Shown in pieces: positions 20,149 through 28,925 of a DNA stretch of 64,000 bases (its first letter is position 1; the number at the start of each line of letters is the position of its first letter). This DNA comes from Bradyrhizobium sp. AZCC 1610 (lineage in GTDB: Bacteria; Pseudomonadota; Alphaproteobacteria; Rhizobiales; Xanthobacteraceae), in NCBI RefSeq assembly GCF_036924515.1, contig NZ_JAZHRR010000001.1, positions 1,211,001 through 1,275,000 on the forward strand, in the 5' to 3' direction. The translations under genes and the position numbers were made by a program. The notes beneath the pieces are model-generated. The model ran no database searches and was not told where the DNA came from. It was given only the letters and a program-made list of their open reading frames with translations.

Positions 20149-21132
20149 TCACCGCCCGAGAACAAGTACGTTCGCATCCTTGCTTCCGTGCTTTTCTAGA
20201 TCTGCCAGTATGCCCGCATCGGACAGGTCGATTCTCTGCGAGTGCTTCCAATCCCGGCGCGATACCTGAACGAGGCGTTTCAGAACGCGCTTCGATTTGG
20301 TTTCGATCGCCAGTTCGCGCCTCGAGTCGAAACTGCCTGGACTGAGATTGATCGATCCGACTATGGCTCGCTTGCCGTCCGCGATCACAATCTTGCCGTG
20401 CAACTTCAAGTGCCTTAACAAGTGCACCTTGGCGCCGACGTCGTGCATAATTCGCAGCCCGCCGATGCCTTCAGCGAGCTTCTTGCCCGATAGTTTATGC
20501 GGCGCGCGCGCCATGATCTTGACGCGAACCCCACGATTCACCGCACGAACGAGCCTTTCGACGATGACTGTATCTTGATAGCGTTCATTTTGAAGCCAGA
20601 GCGATTCCTTCGCTGCATCGATGACGGCCGCGATCCGTTCGCGTCCGTTATTGGGGCACCAAAGCAGATGTGATTTAGGGTCAGGTTTGAACGGCTTGCG
20701 AGCCCAGTCGGCGTCGAAGCACCTTATCATTTCCTTCACTTCGCTCTTTTTGGTCGTCGTAACCGCATAATCGCGCGTTTCAGTCAGATCGCGAGGCTCC
20801 CAGTTGAGGGACTCTACAAAACCTATCTTGTCGTCGATAACCATCGACTTTTGATGCGTGAGAGCAAAGGCGGCACTGCTATCGCGCACCTTGACGCCGG
20901 CAGCGAGAAGGGCTTTTCGGGCCTTTTCATTTTCGCTCTTGCCGTTGCGGCGCGCCGGATTGAGCATCACGCGAACATTGACCCCGCGTTGGTGGGCTGC
21001 GATCACCGCGCGGAGCAGTGTCGGCTCGGTAAATAGAAACATCCTTATGTTCAACGCGCGCTTGGCGGCATTGATCGGTTCAAGGATCGCGCTGACGGTA
21101 TCGTCTGGAAGAACGATGAGCGTATGCGACAT
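20149..21132 (-). CDS. Phospholipase D-family protein (cardiolipin-synthase-like)
   Basis: 327 residues with both HKD motifs: HQKSMVIDDKIGFVESLNW near residue 105 and HGKIVIADGKRAIVGSINLSPGS near residue 245. Two such motifs form one active site with a phospho-histidine intermediate. There is no signal peptide or membrane span, unlike classic Cls. Possible roles are phospholipid head-group exchange or nucleic-acid/phosphodiester cleavage. An AGGAG site precedes the ATG. It lies 37 bases downstream of the ABC exporter on the same strand and is probably co-transcribed with it, which suggests a lipid-related role. Confidence 0.8.
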   Translation of the reverse strand: MSHTLIVLPDDTVSAILEPINAAKRALNIRMFLFTEPTLLRAVIAAHQRGVNVRVMLNPARRNGKSENEKARKALLAAGVKVRDSSAAFALTHQKSMVIDDKIGFVESLNWEPRDLTETRDYAVTTTKKSEVKEMIRCFDADWARKPFKPDPKSHLLWCPNNGRERIAAVIDAAKESLWLQNERYQDTVIVERLVRAVNRGVRVKIMARAPHKLSGKKLAEGIGGLRIMHDVGAKVHLLRHLKLHGKIVIADGKRAIVGSINLSPGSFDSRRELAIETKSKRVLKRLVQVSRRDWKHSQRIDLSDAGILADLEKHGSKDANVLVLGR

Positions 21133-21169
21133 TTTCTTGCTCCTGAAGGAGGCTGGAATTGTTCAAGGG

Positions 21170-22963
21170 TTACGCCGCATTGGCAGGTAGAGCTCCCGTT
21201 GTTTCGTACTGGATGCGGTGAAGTTCGGCGTAAACGCCACCGAGCGCAAGCAGCTCGCCGTGCGAGCCTTCCTCGGCGACAACGCCGTCTTTGAGGACAA
21301 CAATCTTGTCCGCCTCGCTGATGGTACTCAGGCGATGTGCGATCATGATGACTGTGCGGCCTTTCATCAACTCTCGCAGGGCGTCAATGACAAGGTGTTC
21401 TGATTCGGTGTCGAGTGCCGCCGTCGGCTCGTCCAGGATCATAATCGGGCTATTGCGAATGACGGCGCGCGCAATGCCAATGCGCTGGCGCTGGCCGCCC
21501 GAAAGCGTGTCCCCGCGTTCGCCGACTACAGTGTCGTAACCATGGGGCATGCGACTGATGAATTCATCGGCATTGGCTATTTTCGCGGCGGCAAAGACTT
21601 CTTCATCGGTTGCGCCGGGCCGCCCGTAAGCGATGTTTTCGCGGATTGTCCCGCGGAACAGAACCGTCTCCTGCAACACAAAGCCAACCTGGGCTCGCAG
21701 CGCGTCGAGCTTGAAGGTTGCAACGTCGACGCCATCGATTAAAATTCGTCCGCCCTTCGGGTCGTAAAAGCGAGGGACCAGACTCAACACAGTGGACTTG
21801 CCCGAACCGGTTGGTCCGACAATGCCCACGACCTGACCGGGTTCGATCTTGAACGAAACATCCCGCAGCACCTGCGTCTCATCGTCATAGCCAAACGCGA
21901 TGTTTTCGAATGCAATTGCGCCATTCACCCGGCCGGGATCGGCTGCCTCAGGGTGTTCGCGAATGACTTCGTCTGCCGACAGTATCTTTTGGATGCGTTC
22001 AAGTGCCACCGTCGTCTGCGCAATCGCGCTGGTCATGCTTGCGAGGTCCTTTACTGGTTTGAAGAACTTCGCAAGGTAGGCGAGATAGACCGTAAGAGCG
22101 CCTGCAGTCATGGTCCCCGCGACGATCAGCGCCGTTCCCCTCCACAGCACGATGGCGGTGCAGATCGCGACTACAATACTGACCATAGGCGACAGGAGCG
22201 ACTTCACCTGCCGGGCCTTGAGAGCGGCCTCGACTGTCGCGTGGCTCGCGGCTTCGAGATGGGCGATTTCAAGATCCTGTCGTCCGAATGCTTTTATTGC
22301 CCGAACCGACCCTAGCCCTTCCTGAACAACTGCGACGACTTCGCTCTGCTTGGCCCGGACAGTCCGCGTGACTTCCTTCACGGCCCTCTTGAAATGCATG
22401 ACCGCCATCAGAAGGAAGGGCGTAATGGCGAGGGCGATCAGAGTGAAGTCCCAGTCCAGCCAGAGCATCAAGCCAATCATGAAGACAATGGTGATGATGT
22501 CCACGATGATGCTCAGCGTTGACGACGACGCAAAGCTCTGGATCGTCGCAACGTCGCTGGTAATGGTTGACATCAGCGCGCCGGTCTTTGCCGTGTCGTA
22601 GAATCGCAGCGAAAGACGATGCAGATGCTCGTAAATGCGAATCCGCAGATCATTGGCGACCCACTGCCCAACGCTTGTGGTGTAATAGTTGTCGATGTAG
22701 GTCGCGACCGCACCGATAACCGCAATGATCAGTGTGGCGACGCCGGCGAACAGCGCCACGCCAAGCGTGTGTCGTCCAAAGCCGTAGTGGTGCGCCCACT
22801 CCAACCAATGAGGCAGGTGGTGCTTGCCGAGTGCATCGTCGAGCACAAGCTTTAGCGGCCACGGTGCGGCGAGACTTGTAGCAATTTCAGCCAGCATCGC
22901 GACAAAGACAATTGCGAGCCAGCCCCGATAGGGCCGAAGAAGCCCAATCACCAAGCGCGTCAT
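21170..22963 (-). CDS. ABC exporter, MsbA-like half transporter
   Basis: 597 residues with a six-span membrane domain (residues 1-310) fused to an ATPase. Walker A GPTGSGKST lies near residue 384, the signature LSGGQRQRIGIARA near 487, Walker B IMILDEPTAALD, and the switch His in IAHRLST. This layout fits homodimeric type IV exporters of lipids, peptides or drugs. Its co-transcription with a PLD-family enzyme favours a lipid-like substrate (inference). A degenerate GCATAG-type box lies about 108 bases upstream. Confidence 0.88.
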   Translation of the reverse strand: MTRLVIGLLRPYRGWLAIVFVAMLAEIATSLAAPWPLKLVLDDALGKHHLPHWLEWAHHYGFGRHTLGVALFAGVATLIIAVIGAVATYIDNYYTTSVGQWVANDLRIRIYEHLHRLSLRFYDTAKTGALMSTITSDVATIQSFASSSTLSIIVDIITIVFMIGLMLWLDWDFTLIALAITPFLLMAVMHFKRAVKEVTRTVRAKQSEVVAVVQEGLGSVRAIKAFGRQDLEIAHLEAASHATVEAALKARQVKSLLSPMVSIVVAICTAIVLWRGTALIVAGTMTAGALTVYLAYLAKFFKPVKDLASMTSAIAQTTVALERIQKILSADEVIREHPEAADPGRVNGAIAFENIAFGYDDETQVLRDVSFKIEPGQVVGIVGPTGSGKSTVLSLVPRFYDPKGGRILIDGVDVATFKLDALRAQVGFVLQETVLFRGTIRENIAYGRPGATDEEVFAAAKIANADEFISRMPHGYDTVVGERGDTLSGGQRQRIGIARAVIRNSPIMILDEPTAALDTESEHLVIDALRELMKGRTVIMIAHRLSTISEADKIVVLKDGVVAEEGSHGELLALGGVYAELHRIQYETTGALPANAA

Positions 22964-23263
22964 TTGTTTCGTCCGACGGAGGCGGAATCAAGCCGGCAAA
23001 AGACTGCAAGATTCTCGCAATTGTTAAAGTTTCTTTCGATTGACAAACTGCCCGTTCTCGTCTGATTGCGCTATGCGAAATCCGACCACCGGACCCAGCA
23101 ACCTGAAGTCCGCTTGAGCTTTCCACGGTCAGCAGTTCAGGCGGCGCGATTGGCTTCTCCAATGCAGGGCTTTTTGAAGCAAGGTTCGCAGGGTCTGTGC
23201 GTTGCCAGAATTGCCAGGTCTCCTGGACGACAGTCGAATAGAGCCAAAGCCATTCGCAGCTCC
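22964..23263. other. Intergenic stretch upstream of the ABC exporter
   Basis: 300 bases without a gene. A weak relative of the recurrent box is at 23071-23085 (CTATGC intact, the other half with three mismatches), oriented toward the exporter. Confidence 0.45.
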
Positions 23264-24040
23264 TCAGTAGCACGGCGGATAAGGGTAATAGCCGCAGTAG
23301 GGATAGGTGCTGGCTGCCGCCGCACCCAGCGCAGCCCCACCCACCGCGGCGGCACCGACCGCTGCAGCACCGTAGCCTCCGCGATACCAGGCACCGCGAG
23401 CGACGTAGGGACGACGCCAAGCGCCGGCTGCGCCGACACCCCCGACCCGCGCGTAGCCGCCGTGGAAGCCGGCAGCGTGGAAGCCGCCCATGCCGCCAGC
23501 ATGGAAGCCGCCACCGTGGAAGCCGCCGAAACCGAAGCGGTCGATGAAGAGTGCCGCCGGCCCGTCGCCGCCAGCCAGATCGCCTTCGAGCACATCCACA
23601 TCGAAGGTCAGCCGGTCGCCCTCCAGCTTCGCCGTCTTCAGCACCACGACGGCATCGCGGATTTTCGAACCGTCCGTACTGAACACTGAGACGGTGGCGT
23701 TCGGCGGATCCTTGGTAAAGCTCTCATCGCTGGCATTGTTTGGTGACCATTCCGCCAGCAGGTCGGTGGTGAGCGAATGCCCTGCCGCCCGCACCGGGCG
23801 GTCCGCGAAAACGATCGAGTTAGGCGCCACTCCGGTGAGTGTCAGTTTCCCGCCCTGCAGGCTGGCGCCGCGGGCATTCATGACGATCAAGGACGGCACA
23901 ATCTCCGGCTTGGCTTGGCCGATCGTTTTCTGCAGGGGCATGTGCTGCGGCGTCGAAGGCGTGGTCTGGGCCAGCGCCGGTGCCGCCCCGCAGAGCAGGA
24001 GGGCGATGATCATGCAGCTTGTTCGGTTCTTCTTGGCCAT
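23264..24040 (-). CDS. Secreted protein with a glycine-rich tail
   Basis: 258 residues. Signal peptide residues 1-24 (cleavage ALAQ). A globular part to about residue 165 has beta-rich text (PNATVSVFSTDGSKIRDAVVVL). Then a Gly/His/Phe-rich stretch (FGFGGFHGGGFHAGGMGGFH) and an Ala/Gly hydrophobic region (AAAVGAAAVGGAALGAAAA) precede a Tyr/Cys/Pro tail. An AAGGAG site fixes the ATG at 24040. Function unknown; the tail suggests a surface or envelope-associated protein. A decayed relative of its tail lies at 26961-27060. Preceded by a regulatory box 194 bases upstream. Confidence 0.7.
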   Translation of the reverse strand: MAKKNRTSCMIIALLLCGAAPALAQTTPSTPQHMPLQKTIGQAKPEIVPSLIVMNARGASLQGGKLTLTGVAPNSIVFADRPVRAAGHSLTTDLLAEWSPNNASDESFTKDPPNATVSVFSTDGSKIRDAVVVLKTAKLEGDRLTFDVDVLEGDLAGGDGPAALFIDRFGFGGFHGGGFHAGGMGGFHAAGFHGGYARVGGVGAAGAWRRPYVARGAWYRGGYGAAAVGAAAVGGAALGAAAASTYPYCGYYPYPPCY

Positions 24041-24459
24041 GAGGAACTCCTTGCCGTGATTGCCCAGAGCTTGTGGTACAGGGTTGACATCCCTCAAACG
24101 ACATAGGCGAGGAGCACGTTGCTTCGCCGTCCTGCGGGACGTCCCGTAAAAGTCCTCTCTCTCAGCACCCGGTTACACGCGGATGCTCGCTTCAAGATTG
24201 CTTGCGAGAGATTGGTCGAAGCGCCGCGCATACGCTATGCAGTTTCGGCCCTTCTGACGCTGGAAATCCACATGATCCCGCAAGGTGAGCAAGTCTTGCG
24301 GAAGCAGAAAATAGTTGCCGCCTCCACGCCACTGGCATGCATTGGCATTCGGCAGGCGCTGGCCCTTGGGGTGAGCAAAAGCGAAACAGAAGCCACCGGG
24401 AAGACGTTGGATTCTCATGGGTGAGTCCGGTCATAGCGATCAGCGGCTGAATATTCTCA
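24041..24459. other. Intergenic stretch with regulatory box
   Basis: 419 bases without a supported gene. It holds the box at 24235-24249 directed at the secreted protein to the left, plus a leader segment (24210-24219, AGAGATTGGT) that recurs beside the boxes at 39.1 and 39.7 kb. Confidence 0.5.
24235..24249 (-). promoter_or_regulatory. GCCGAA-N3-GCATAG box (site 4)
   Basis: Exact match on the minus strand, spacer ACT, 194 bases before the ATG at 24040. On the gene-proximal side it shares ACCAATCTCT with sites 9 and 10. Confidence 0.65.
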
Positions 24460-24762
24460 TCATCTCGGGGGCGGCCCAATCGGAAGTGGCCCACCCATGC
24501 CCGTTCGTTCTTGCGGAGAAGGTAGCGCAGCGTTGGTGCCGGGTCGGTACCAGGGATTGGTCAGACATTCGGCATCTGTGCCGGACGCCGAGGCTTGGCA
24601 GGCTTGTAGGCTGTTAAAAGAGCAGCCGCTCCAACCGGGATTGTCCATGCCCTGGATGCAAAAAGGATACTGCGATATGCCAGTTTGGGCGGAAGCCGGA
24701 ATGTGATCGATCGTCCAGAATCCTGCTGCAGCGAGCAGCGCGGTGAGGGGCACACGGATCAT
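24460..24762 (-). CDS. Short secreted protein, DUF3551-like
   Basis: 100 residues. Signal peptide 1-26 (cleavage near ASAQ), then a Cys-patterned domain: YPFCIQGMDNPGWSGCSF, LQACQAS, AECLTNPWY. The spacing of four Cys with the NPWY end resembles DUF3551 proteins that are abundant in Bradyrhizobium. Function unknown, probably periplasmic with two disulfides. The open frame extends to 24843 but the signal peptide begins at 24762. A regulatory box lies 150 bases upstream. Confidence 0.75.
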   Translation of the reverse strand: MIRVPLTALLAAAGFWTIDHIPASAQTGISQYPFCIQGMDNPGWSGCSFNSLQACQASASGTDAECLTNPWYRPGTNAALPSPQERTGMGGPLPIGPPPR

Positions 24763-25320
24763 TTCCGCACCTTCATGGCTGGAGTGGTGCTCTTCTCCGG
24801 AGCCTTGGGCATCGATTGGGCGGGGACGAGCCAGCGAAGGCACTAGTCAGCCAGAGCCTGTCCACGCGACTTACCGCTTCTGGACAGAGACTATTCGCTC
24901 CTCAATCGTTCGCTATGCAAATTCGGCATCCTGTAGAAGGATCTGCAACAGTCTGCGCAAGGCGGCATTATCAGCAACCAAGCAAGACGGCCCGGCTAGC
25001 ATCCGACAAGGTGCCAATTGGAGACATCGCGCGTTTGATTTGAGGCGGTCGCAAACTGAGCAGGCCCTCTCGCATCCCCGGCAGGTCCGCACCGGGCCCA
25101 GCCATGCGAACTGGCGTTGCGTTTGATACGACAGCAACGGTGACGAAATTAGCAGGGCTTGGTTCGGCGTGGCTAAAGAGATGACCGAACCTCGTTGTTG
25201 CCGAAAAGTCACCGCATCGAAGATTGCGCGCATGGTTTGACCTCAATCAATCAAGCCAGTTGGGGAGAAGGTGCGACTTGCAATATGCTTCGGAGTGTGG
25301 CCGGCCTTCAGGAGGCGACA
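24763..25320. other. Divergent intergenic region with regulatory box
   Basis: 558 bases. The box at 24913-24927 points to the DUF3551-like gene. The porin frame is open from 25195, but signal peptide and ribosome binding site put its start at 25321. Nothing else is supported. Confidence 0.5.
24913..24927 (-). promoter_or_regulatory. GCCGAA-N3-GCATAG box (site 5)
   Basis: Exact match on the minus strand, spacer TTT; flanks extend it to ATGC-N7-GCAT. 150 bases before the ATG at 24762, reading toward it. Confidence 0.65.
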
Positions 25321-26763
25321 GTGCAGAAAACTTTCCTTGCGGGCATCGCCGCTGCAGGATTGGTAAGCGGGCCTGCTCTTGCATCGGACTTGCCTGCCAA
25401 AACCCCGATTTACAAAGCTCCAATCGCAGCGCCGCCTTATAATTGGTCAGGGCTCTATGTGGGGGCCAACTTCGGCGGGGGATGGTCCAACGGCGGCCTG
25501 AACATTCCTGGCAACAATCTGTATGGCGGCCTGAGCGAATTCATTGGCGGCGTGCAGGCGGGCTATAATTTCCAGGCCGGCCACCTTCTATTTGGCGTCG
25601 AAGGTGATTTTGACGGAGCCAGCTTTAGTCATCCGGCTCTTTCTACTCCAACGGTAGGTTATGTGGACCAGCGCTGGATCGGCACCGTGGCGGGCCGCGT
25701 CGGCCTCGTGAATGATCGATGGCTCGTATTCGCCAAGTTTGGCGGCGGCTGGGTGCACAGCAACGCTACTTTGAACCTCCCTGGCACAGTCTGGAACGGA
25801 TCCAACACCAGCAGTGGCTGGCTAGTTGGCGGTGGCCTCGAATACGGCTTCAAGTCGCGTTGGACGGTCAAACTCGAATACGATTATCTCGGGCTATCAA
25901 ACTGGAATTCTCTGACGGTCCCTTCAATAGCTTTGAACCGCGACCTTCAAATGGTCAAAGCCGGGATCAATTATAAATTCCAGAGCGGCGTTTCCGCCGC
26001 GGCCGAGCCATCGACCGCTGAGGCCTCTCATCAGCCTTCGGAAGATCTTCAGAAGGCATCGCAAAACCCGATTGCGGACTTGGTCAGCGTACCGTTCCAA
26101 AGCAACACCAATTTCAACGCCGGGCCGTTCAATCGCGCCCAGGAAGTATTCAACATTCAGCCCGTCGTGCCGATGCACTTAAGCGATGACTGGAACCTGA
26201 TCTCACGCACTATCATTCCGTTGGTGAGCCAGCCGAATCCGCTCTTCGACAGCAACACCAATGGCATCGGCGACATCACTCAGTCGCTGTTTTTTTCCCC
26301 CGCGCACCCGGGCAAACTCATCTGGGGCGTTGGTCCAGTCTTCACCGTTCCGTCTGCCAACGATCCGATCCTCGGAACCGGCAAATTCCTGTTCGGCCCA
26401 ACGGCCGTCTTTCTGACCACACCGGGACATTGGGTGATCGGTGTACTGCTCAATAACCAGTGGTCGATCGGTGGCAATCCACTGCGACCGCCCGTTAACA
26501 CCTTTCTCGCCCAGCCCTTCCTCAACTACAACATGGCGCACGGCTGGTACTTGACCACAGCACCCATCATTACCTCGAACTGGCTCGCACCATCTGGCGA
26601 GCAGTGGACGGTGCCGATCGGCGGTGGCTTCGGGCGAGTTTTCAAGATGGGTGATCAACCGGTGAATGCATCGATTGCCGCTTATTACAACGCGATACGT
26701 CCGACGGGTACTCCAGCGTGGCAACTGCGGGCTTCTATCGCGCTGCTGTTTCCTGTCAAATGA
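25321..26763 (+). CDS. Outer membrane protein: Omp31-like barrel fused to a neuromedin-U-like barrel
   Basis: 480 residues starting at GTG 25321, which has AGGAGG 6 bases upstream and begins a clean signal peptide (MQKTFLAGIAAAGLV..., cleavage after ALA). Residues 22-222 match the Omp25/Omp31-type barrel of Rhizobiales (ASDLPAKTP, YNWSGLYVGANFGGGW, ending INYKF). After an Ala/Ser/Glu linker (223-252), residues 253-480 match the family annotated as neuromedin-U-like or transporter (VPFQSNTNF, STNGIGDITQSLFFSP-like text, LFGPTAVFL). Each half normally occurs as a separate protein, so this is a fusion. Likely two barrels in the outer membrane; substrate unknown. Confidence 0.85.
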   Translation: MQKTFLAGIAAAGLVSGPALASDLPAKTPIYKAPIAAPPYNWSGLYVGANFGGGWSNGGLNIPGNNLYGGLSEFIGGVQAGYNFQAGHLLFGVEGDFDGASFSHPALSTPTVGYVDQRWIGTVAGRVGLVNDRWLVFAKFGGGWVHSNATLNLPGTVWNGSNTSSGWLVGGGLEYGFKSRWTVKLEYDYLGLSNWNSLTVPSIALNRDLQMVKAGINYKFQSGVSAAAEPSTAEASHQPSEDLQKASQNPIADLVSVPFQSNTNFNAGPFNRAQEVFNIQPVVPMHLSDDWNLISRTIIPLVSQPNPLFDSNTNGIGDITQSLFFSPAHPGKLIWGVGPVFTVPSANDPILGTGKFLFGPTAVFLTTPGHWVIGVLLNNQWSIGGNPLRPPVNTFLAQPFLNYNMAHGWYLTTAPIITSNWLAPSGEQWTVPIGGGFGRVFKMGDQPVNASIAAYYNAIRPTGTPAWQLRASIALLFPVK

Positions 26764-26789
26764 CGTGGCGGTCCGGCGCGTAATCTGCA

Positions 26790-26804
26790 CTATCCGATTT
26801 CGGC
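26790..26804 (-). promoter_or_regulatory. GCCGAA-N3-GCATAG box (site 6, one mismatch)
   Basis: Reads GCCGAA-ATC-GGATAG on the minus strand. It is the only copy that does not point at a gene start: leftward lies the 3' end of the porin. Confidence 0.4.
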
Positions 26805-26869
26805 TCCATCACGCTTTCAACCGACGGCAATGACACGCCGGCAAGTCTCGCTCGATCTTGGGATGGAAT

Positions 26870-26884
26870 GCCGAAAGTGCATAG
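26870..26884 (+). promoter_or_regulatory. GCCGAA-N3-GCATAG box (site 7)
   Basis: Exact match, spacer AGT, followed by CGC. 258 bases before the antiporter ATG but only about 75 before the decayed fragment at 26961, for which it may originally have served. Confidence 0.55.
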
Positions 26885-26960
26885 CGCATACGCTTTGTTT
26901 GGACCAACTTTCTTGTCGAAAATCTTTAAGCTAGTCACCCGCGTCGGCGCTGTCGGCCTT

Positions 26961-27060
26961 TGGTATCGACCGTACGTCGTCCGCGGCAATTGGTATTGGG
27001 CGCACCATACGCAGCTGCGATGGTCGGCGCTGCGGTCGGCGGTGACCGTCTGGCTCTGCT
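26961..27060 (+). pseudogene. Remnant of a glycine/alanine-rich secreted protein tail
   Basis: Translation gives WYRPYVVRGNWYW and, after a one-base shift near 26999, GAPYAAAMVGAAVGG. This parallels RRPYVARGAWYRGGYGAAAV in the protein encoded at 23264-24040. No start codon or signal peptide is left in frame. It is probably a degraded paralogue fragment. Confidence 0.4.
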
Positions 27061-27142
27061 TGGCGGACTGCGCGGTAACGACAATTCTCTAGATAATCGC
27101 GCTGGCGGACGCGAGCGCAGCGCCGAGAGGTGCCGTTGACAG

Positions 27143-28366
27143 ATGATCAATTTTCTCCGGGATTACCTGTTCACCATGCCGGTGCTCGCGAAGTTCGCGG
27201 TAGGGATGGTGATGCTTGTCGTTATCCCTCGCCTTTCCCGCCGGATGCACATTCCTGCAACCGTGGGGCTGCTACTCGGCGGCGTAGTCGCCGGACCGTA
27301 TGTTCTCGACATCTTTGGCAAGGTCCGGCCGATAGCAGATTTCCTGGCGGAGCTCGGCAAACTGCTCTTGATGTTTTTCGCAGGCTTGGAGATCAATCTC
27401 GCGTTGTTTCGGCGGGCCCGTGACCGCTCGATCGCCCTTGGCATCGCCACAACCGTGTTTCCTCTGTTGCTTGGCACCATCGTTGGGCTTTCTTTTGGTT
27501 ACGGCGTGGTTCCGGCGATCGTGATCGGATCGCTGTTGGCTTCGCATACACTACTTGGGTTGCCCATCGTGAGCCGGCTCGGCCTGGGAAATCGGGAGTC
27601 GGTGACAGTTGCGGTCGGCGCCACGGTGATGTCCGACACCCTGTCGCTCGTGGTATTCGCAATTTGCGTTTCGATTTATACGACCGGCTTCTCGCCGGCG
27701 GGGCTCGCGCTCCTCGTAGCGGAAATCGTTGGCTATATCCTGCTGGTGCTGTTCGGCTTGAGCCGTCTCGGAGCCTACGTGCTCAAGCGAGTGGAGAATG
27801 AGGAGGACGCTTACTTCGTACTTATGCTGAGCATCATGGCAATCGCAGGCGTGCTTGCGGATGCGATCCAGCTGCCGGGCATCGTAGGGGCGTTTCTCGC
27901 GGGACTCGCCATCAACGCTTCAGCACAAAAAGCGCCGGCAAGTCTCAAGCTTGAGTTTTTGAGCAAATCGTTCTTCATCCCCATCTTCTTCGTCGTTACC
28001 GGCTTCTTGATCGATCCGATCAAGTTTGCTTTTGGGGTTCTCGACGATTTCTTCCTCGTCGCCAGTATTGTTGGCGCCCTGCTTGTCGGCAAGTGGATCG
28101 CCGCCTGGGCCGTGGGTCATGTGTTCAGCTATGGTCCGGATGAACGACTAACCGTTTGGTCGCTCACACTGCCACAGGTCGCTGCCACGCTTGCCGCGAC
28201 ATTGGTCGCCCACGACACGCTCAACTCAGCCGGCGAGCGCCTCCTTGACGATCGCATGTTCAATGTCGTGCTTGTGCTGGTATTCGTCACATCAGTGCTT
28301 GGTCCGGTGCTGACGGAGCGGTTTGCATCTCGATTGAGTGCCGATAAACACGTTCTCACCGATTGA
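27143..28366 (+). CDS. Cation/proton antiporter, CPA2 (KefB-like) family
   Basis: 407 residues with about 12 membrane spans covering the whole protein, the Na+/H+ exchanger domain of the CPA2 family. Typical features are GLLLGGVVAGPYVL in the second span, FFAGLEINL, and SDTLSLVVF in the ion-binding region, with FFIPIFFVVTGFLID later. There is no TrkA-N or TrkA-C regulatory domain, so it is a membrane-only version. It exchanges K+ or Na+ for protons across the inner membrane. The ATG at 27143 has GAGAGG about 14 bases upstream. Confidence 0.88.
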   Translation: MINFLRDYLFTMPVLAKFAVGMVMLVVIPRLSRRMHIPATVGLLLGGVVAGPYVLDIFGKVRPIADFLAELGKLLLMFFAGLEINLALFRRARDRSIALGIATTVFPLLLGTIVGLSFGYGVVPAIVIGSLLASHTLLGLPIVSRLGLGNRESVTVAVGATVMSDTLSLVVFAICVSIYTTGFSPAGLALLVAEIVGYILLVLFGLSRLGAYVLKRVENEEDAYFVLMLSIMAIAGVLADAIQLPGIVGAFLAGLAINASAQKAPASLKLEFLSKSFFIPIFFVVTGFLIDPIKFAFGVLDDFFLVASIVGALLVGKWIAAWAVGHVFSYGPDERLTVWSLTLPQVAATLAATLVAHDTLNSAGERLLDDRMFNVVLVLVFVTSVLGPVLTERFASRLSADKHVLTD

Positions 28367-28388
28367 ACCTACGGCCGCTTGGAATGCC

Positions 28389-28517
28389 ATGAGCGCAAGA
28401 AAGTTTACTGTTTGCTGCGATCCAAAAGGGAATTGGCGTCGTCGGGGCGAGCGGCTAGTGATCGACTTCAAGCGACTGCCGGAAATCTGTCGGCGCTGTA
28501 AGTCCGTTTTCGCATAG
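28389..28517 (+). CDS. Possible 42-residue Cys-containing protein
   Basis: An open frame with protein-like text (VCCDPKGNWRRRGERLVIDF) ending ICRRCKSVFA, giving CC and CxxC pairs that could hold zinc. No convincing ribosome binding site. A degenerate GCATAG-type box (28503-28517) overlaps its end and lies 78 bases before the next gene, so part of this stretch may be regulatory instead. Confidence 0.3.
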   Translation: MSARKFTVCCDPKGNWRRRGERLVIDFKRLPEICRRCKSVFA

Positions 28518-28595
28518 ACGAGAGCAGTCCGCTCCCATTGAAATACCTGTCCAGATATGCGGTCGTGCGGAAGGACAGGATAAGGAGTTACGACG

Positions 28596-28904
28596 ATGGC
28601 TATTTCAGTCTCGATGTTCGCCTTGAGTTCACAGCTGGTTGTCGCGGTTGCCAATGGAGTGCCGGCATTCGACGTCACACGCACATGCAAGCTCGACTTG
28701 GCCGCGACGGCGGGACTTTCGGACACTCAATCCGTAAAGGCCTGCATCATGGATGAAAAACGAGCACAACGGCAACTCGGGAGCGAGTGGTCGAAATATC
28801 CGGCTTCAAGCAAGGCACAATGCATTCCGCTGGAGAGCATCGGAGGCACTCCAAGTTATGTAAGTTTGCAAACGTGTCTGCAAATGAACCAGTGGGCACG
28901 CTAG
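28596..28904 (+). CDS. Short secreted protein, unknown function
   Basis: 102 residues. N-terminal hydrophobic segment (residues 3-19, cleavage near VANG), then a conserved-looking pattern with four Cys: TRTCKLDLA, KACIMDEKRAQRQLGSEW, AQCIPLESIGGTPSYVSLQTCLQM. The closing IGGTPSYV-x5-CLQM text is reminiscent of short secreted proteins common in Bradyrhizobium, for which I know no function. An AAGGAG site 8 bases before the ATG fixes the start. Confidence 0.7.
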   Translation: MAISVSMFALSSQLVVAVANGVPAFDVTRTCKLDLAATAGLSDTQSVKACIMDEKRAQRQLGSEWSKYPASSKAQCIPLESIGGTPSYVSLQTCLQMNQWAR

Positions 28905-28925
28905 TTTGCCTTGCACGACATGAAC

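Larger units (their letters stand above)
26764..27142. other. Intergenic region with two boxes and a decayed gene fragment
   Basis: 379 bases between the porin and the antiporter. It has one imperfect and one exact GCCGAA-N3-GCATAG box facing each other and a frameshifted fragment at 26961-27060 (listed separately). Confidence 0.55.

Noticed and set aside
23071..23085. Box-like sequence before the ABC exporter
   Set aside because: Three mismatches in one half; not counted with the 14 sites.
28503..28517. Box-like TCCGTT-TTC-GCATAG before the gene at 28596
   Set aside because: Three mismatches in the GCCGAA half; orientation and distance fit, so it is mentioned only as a degenerate candidate, not counted.
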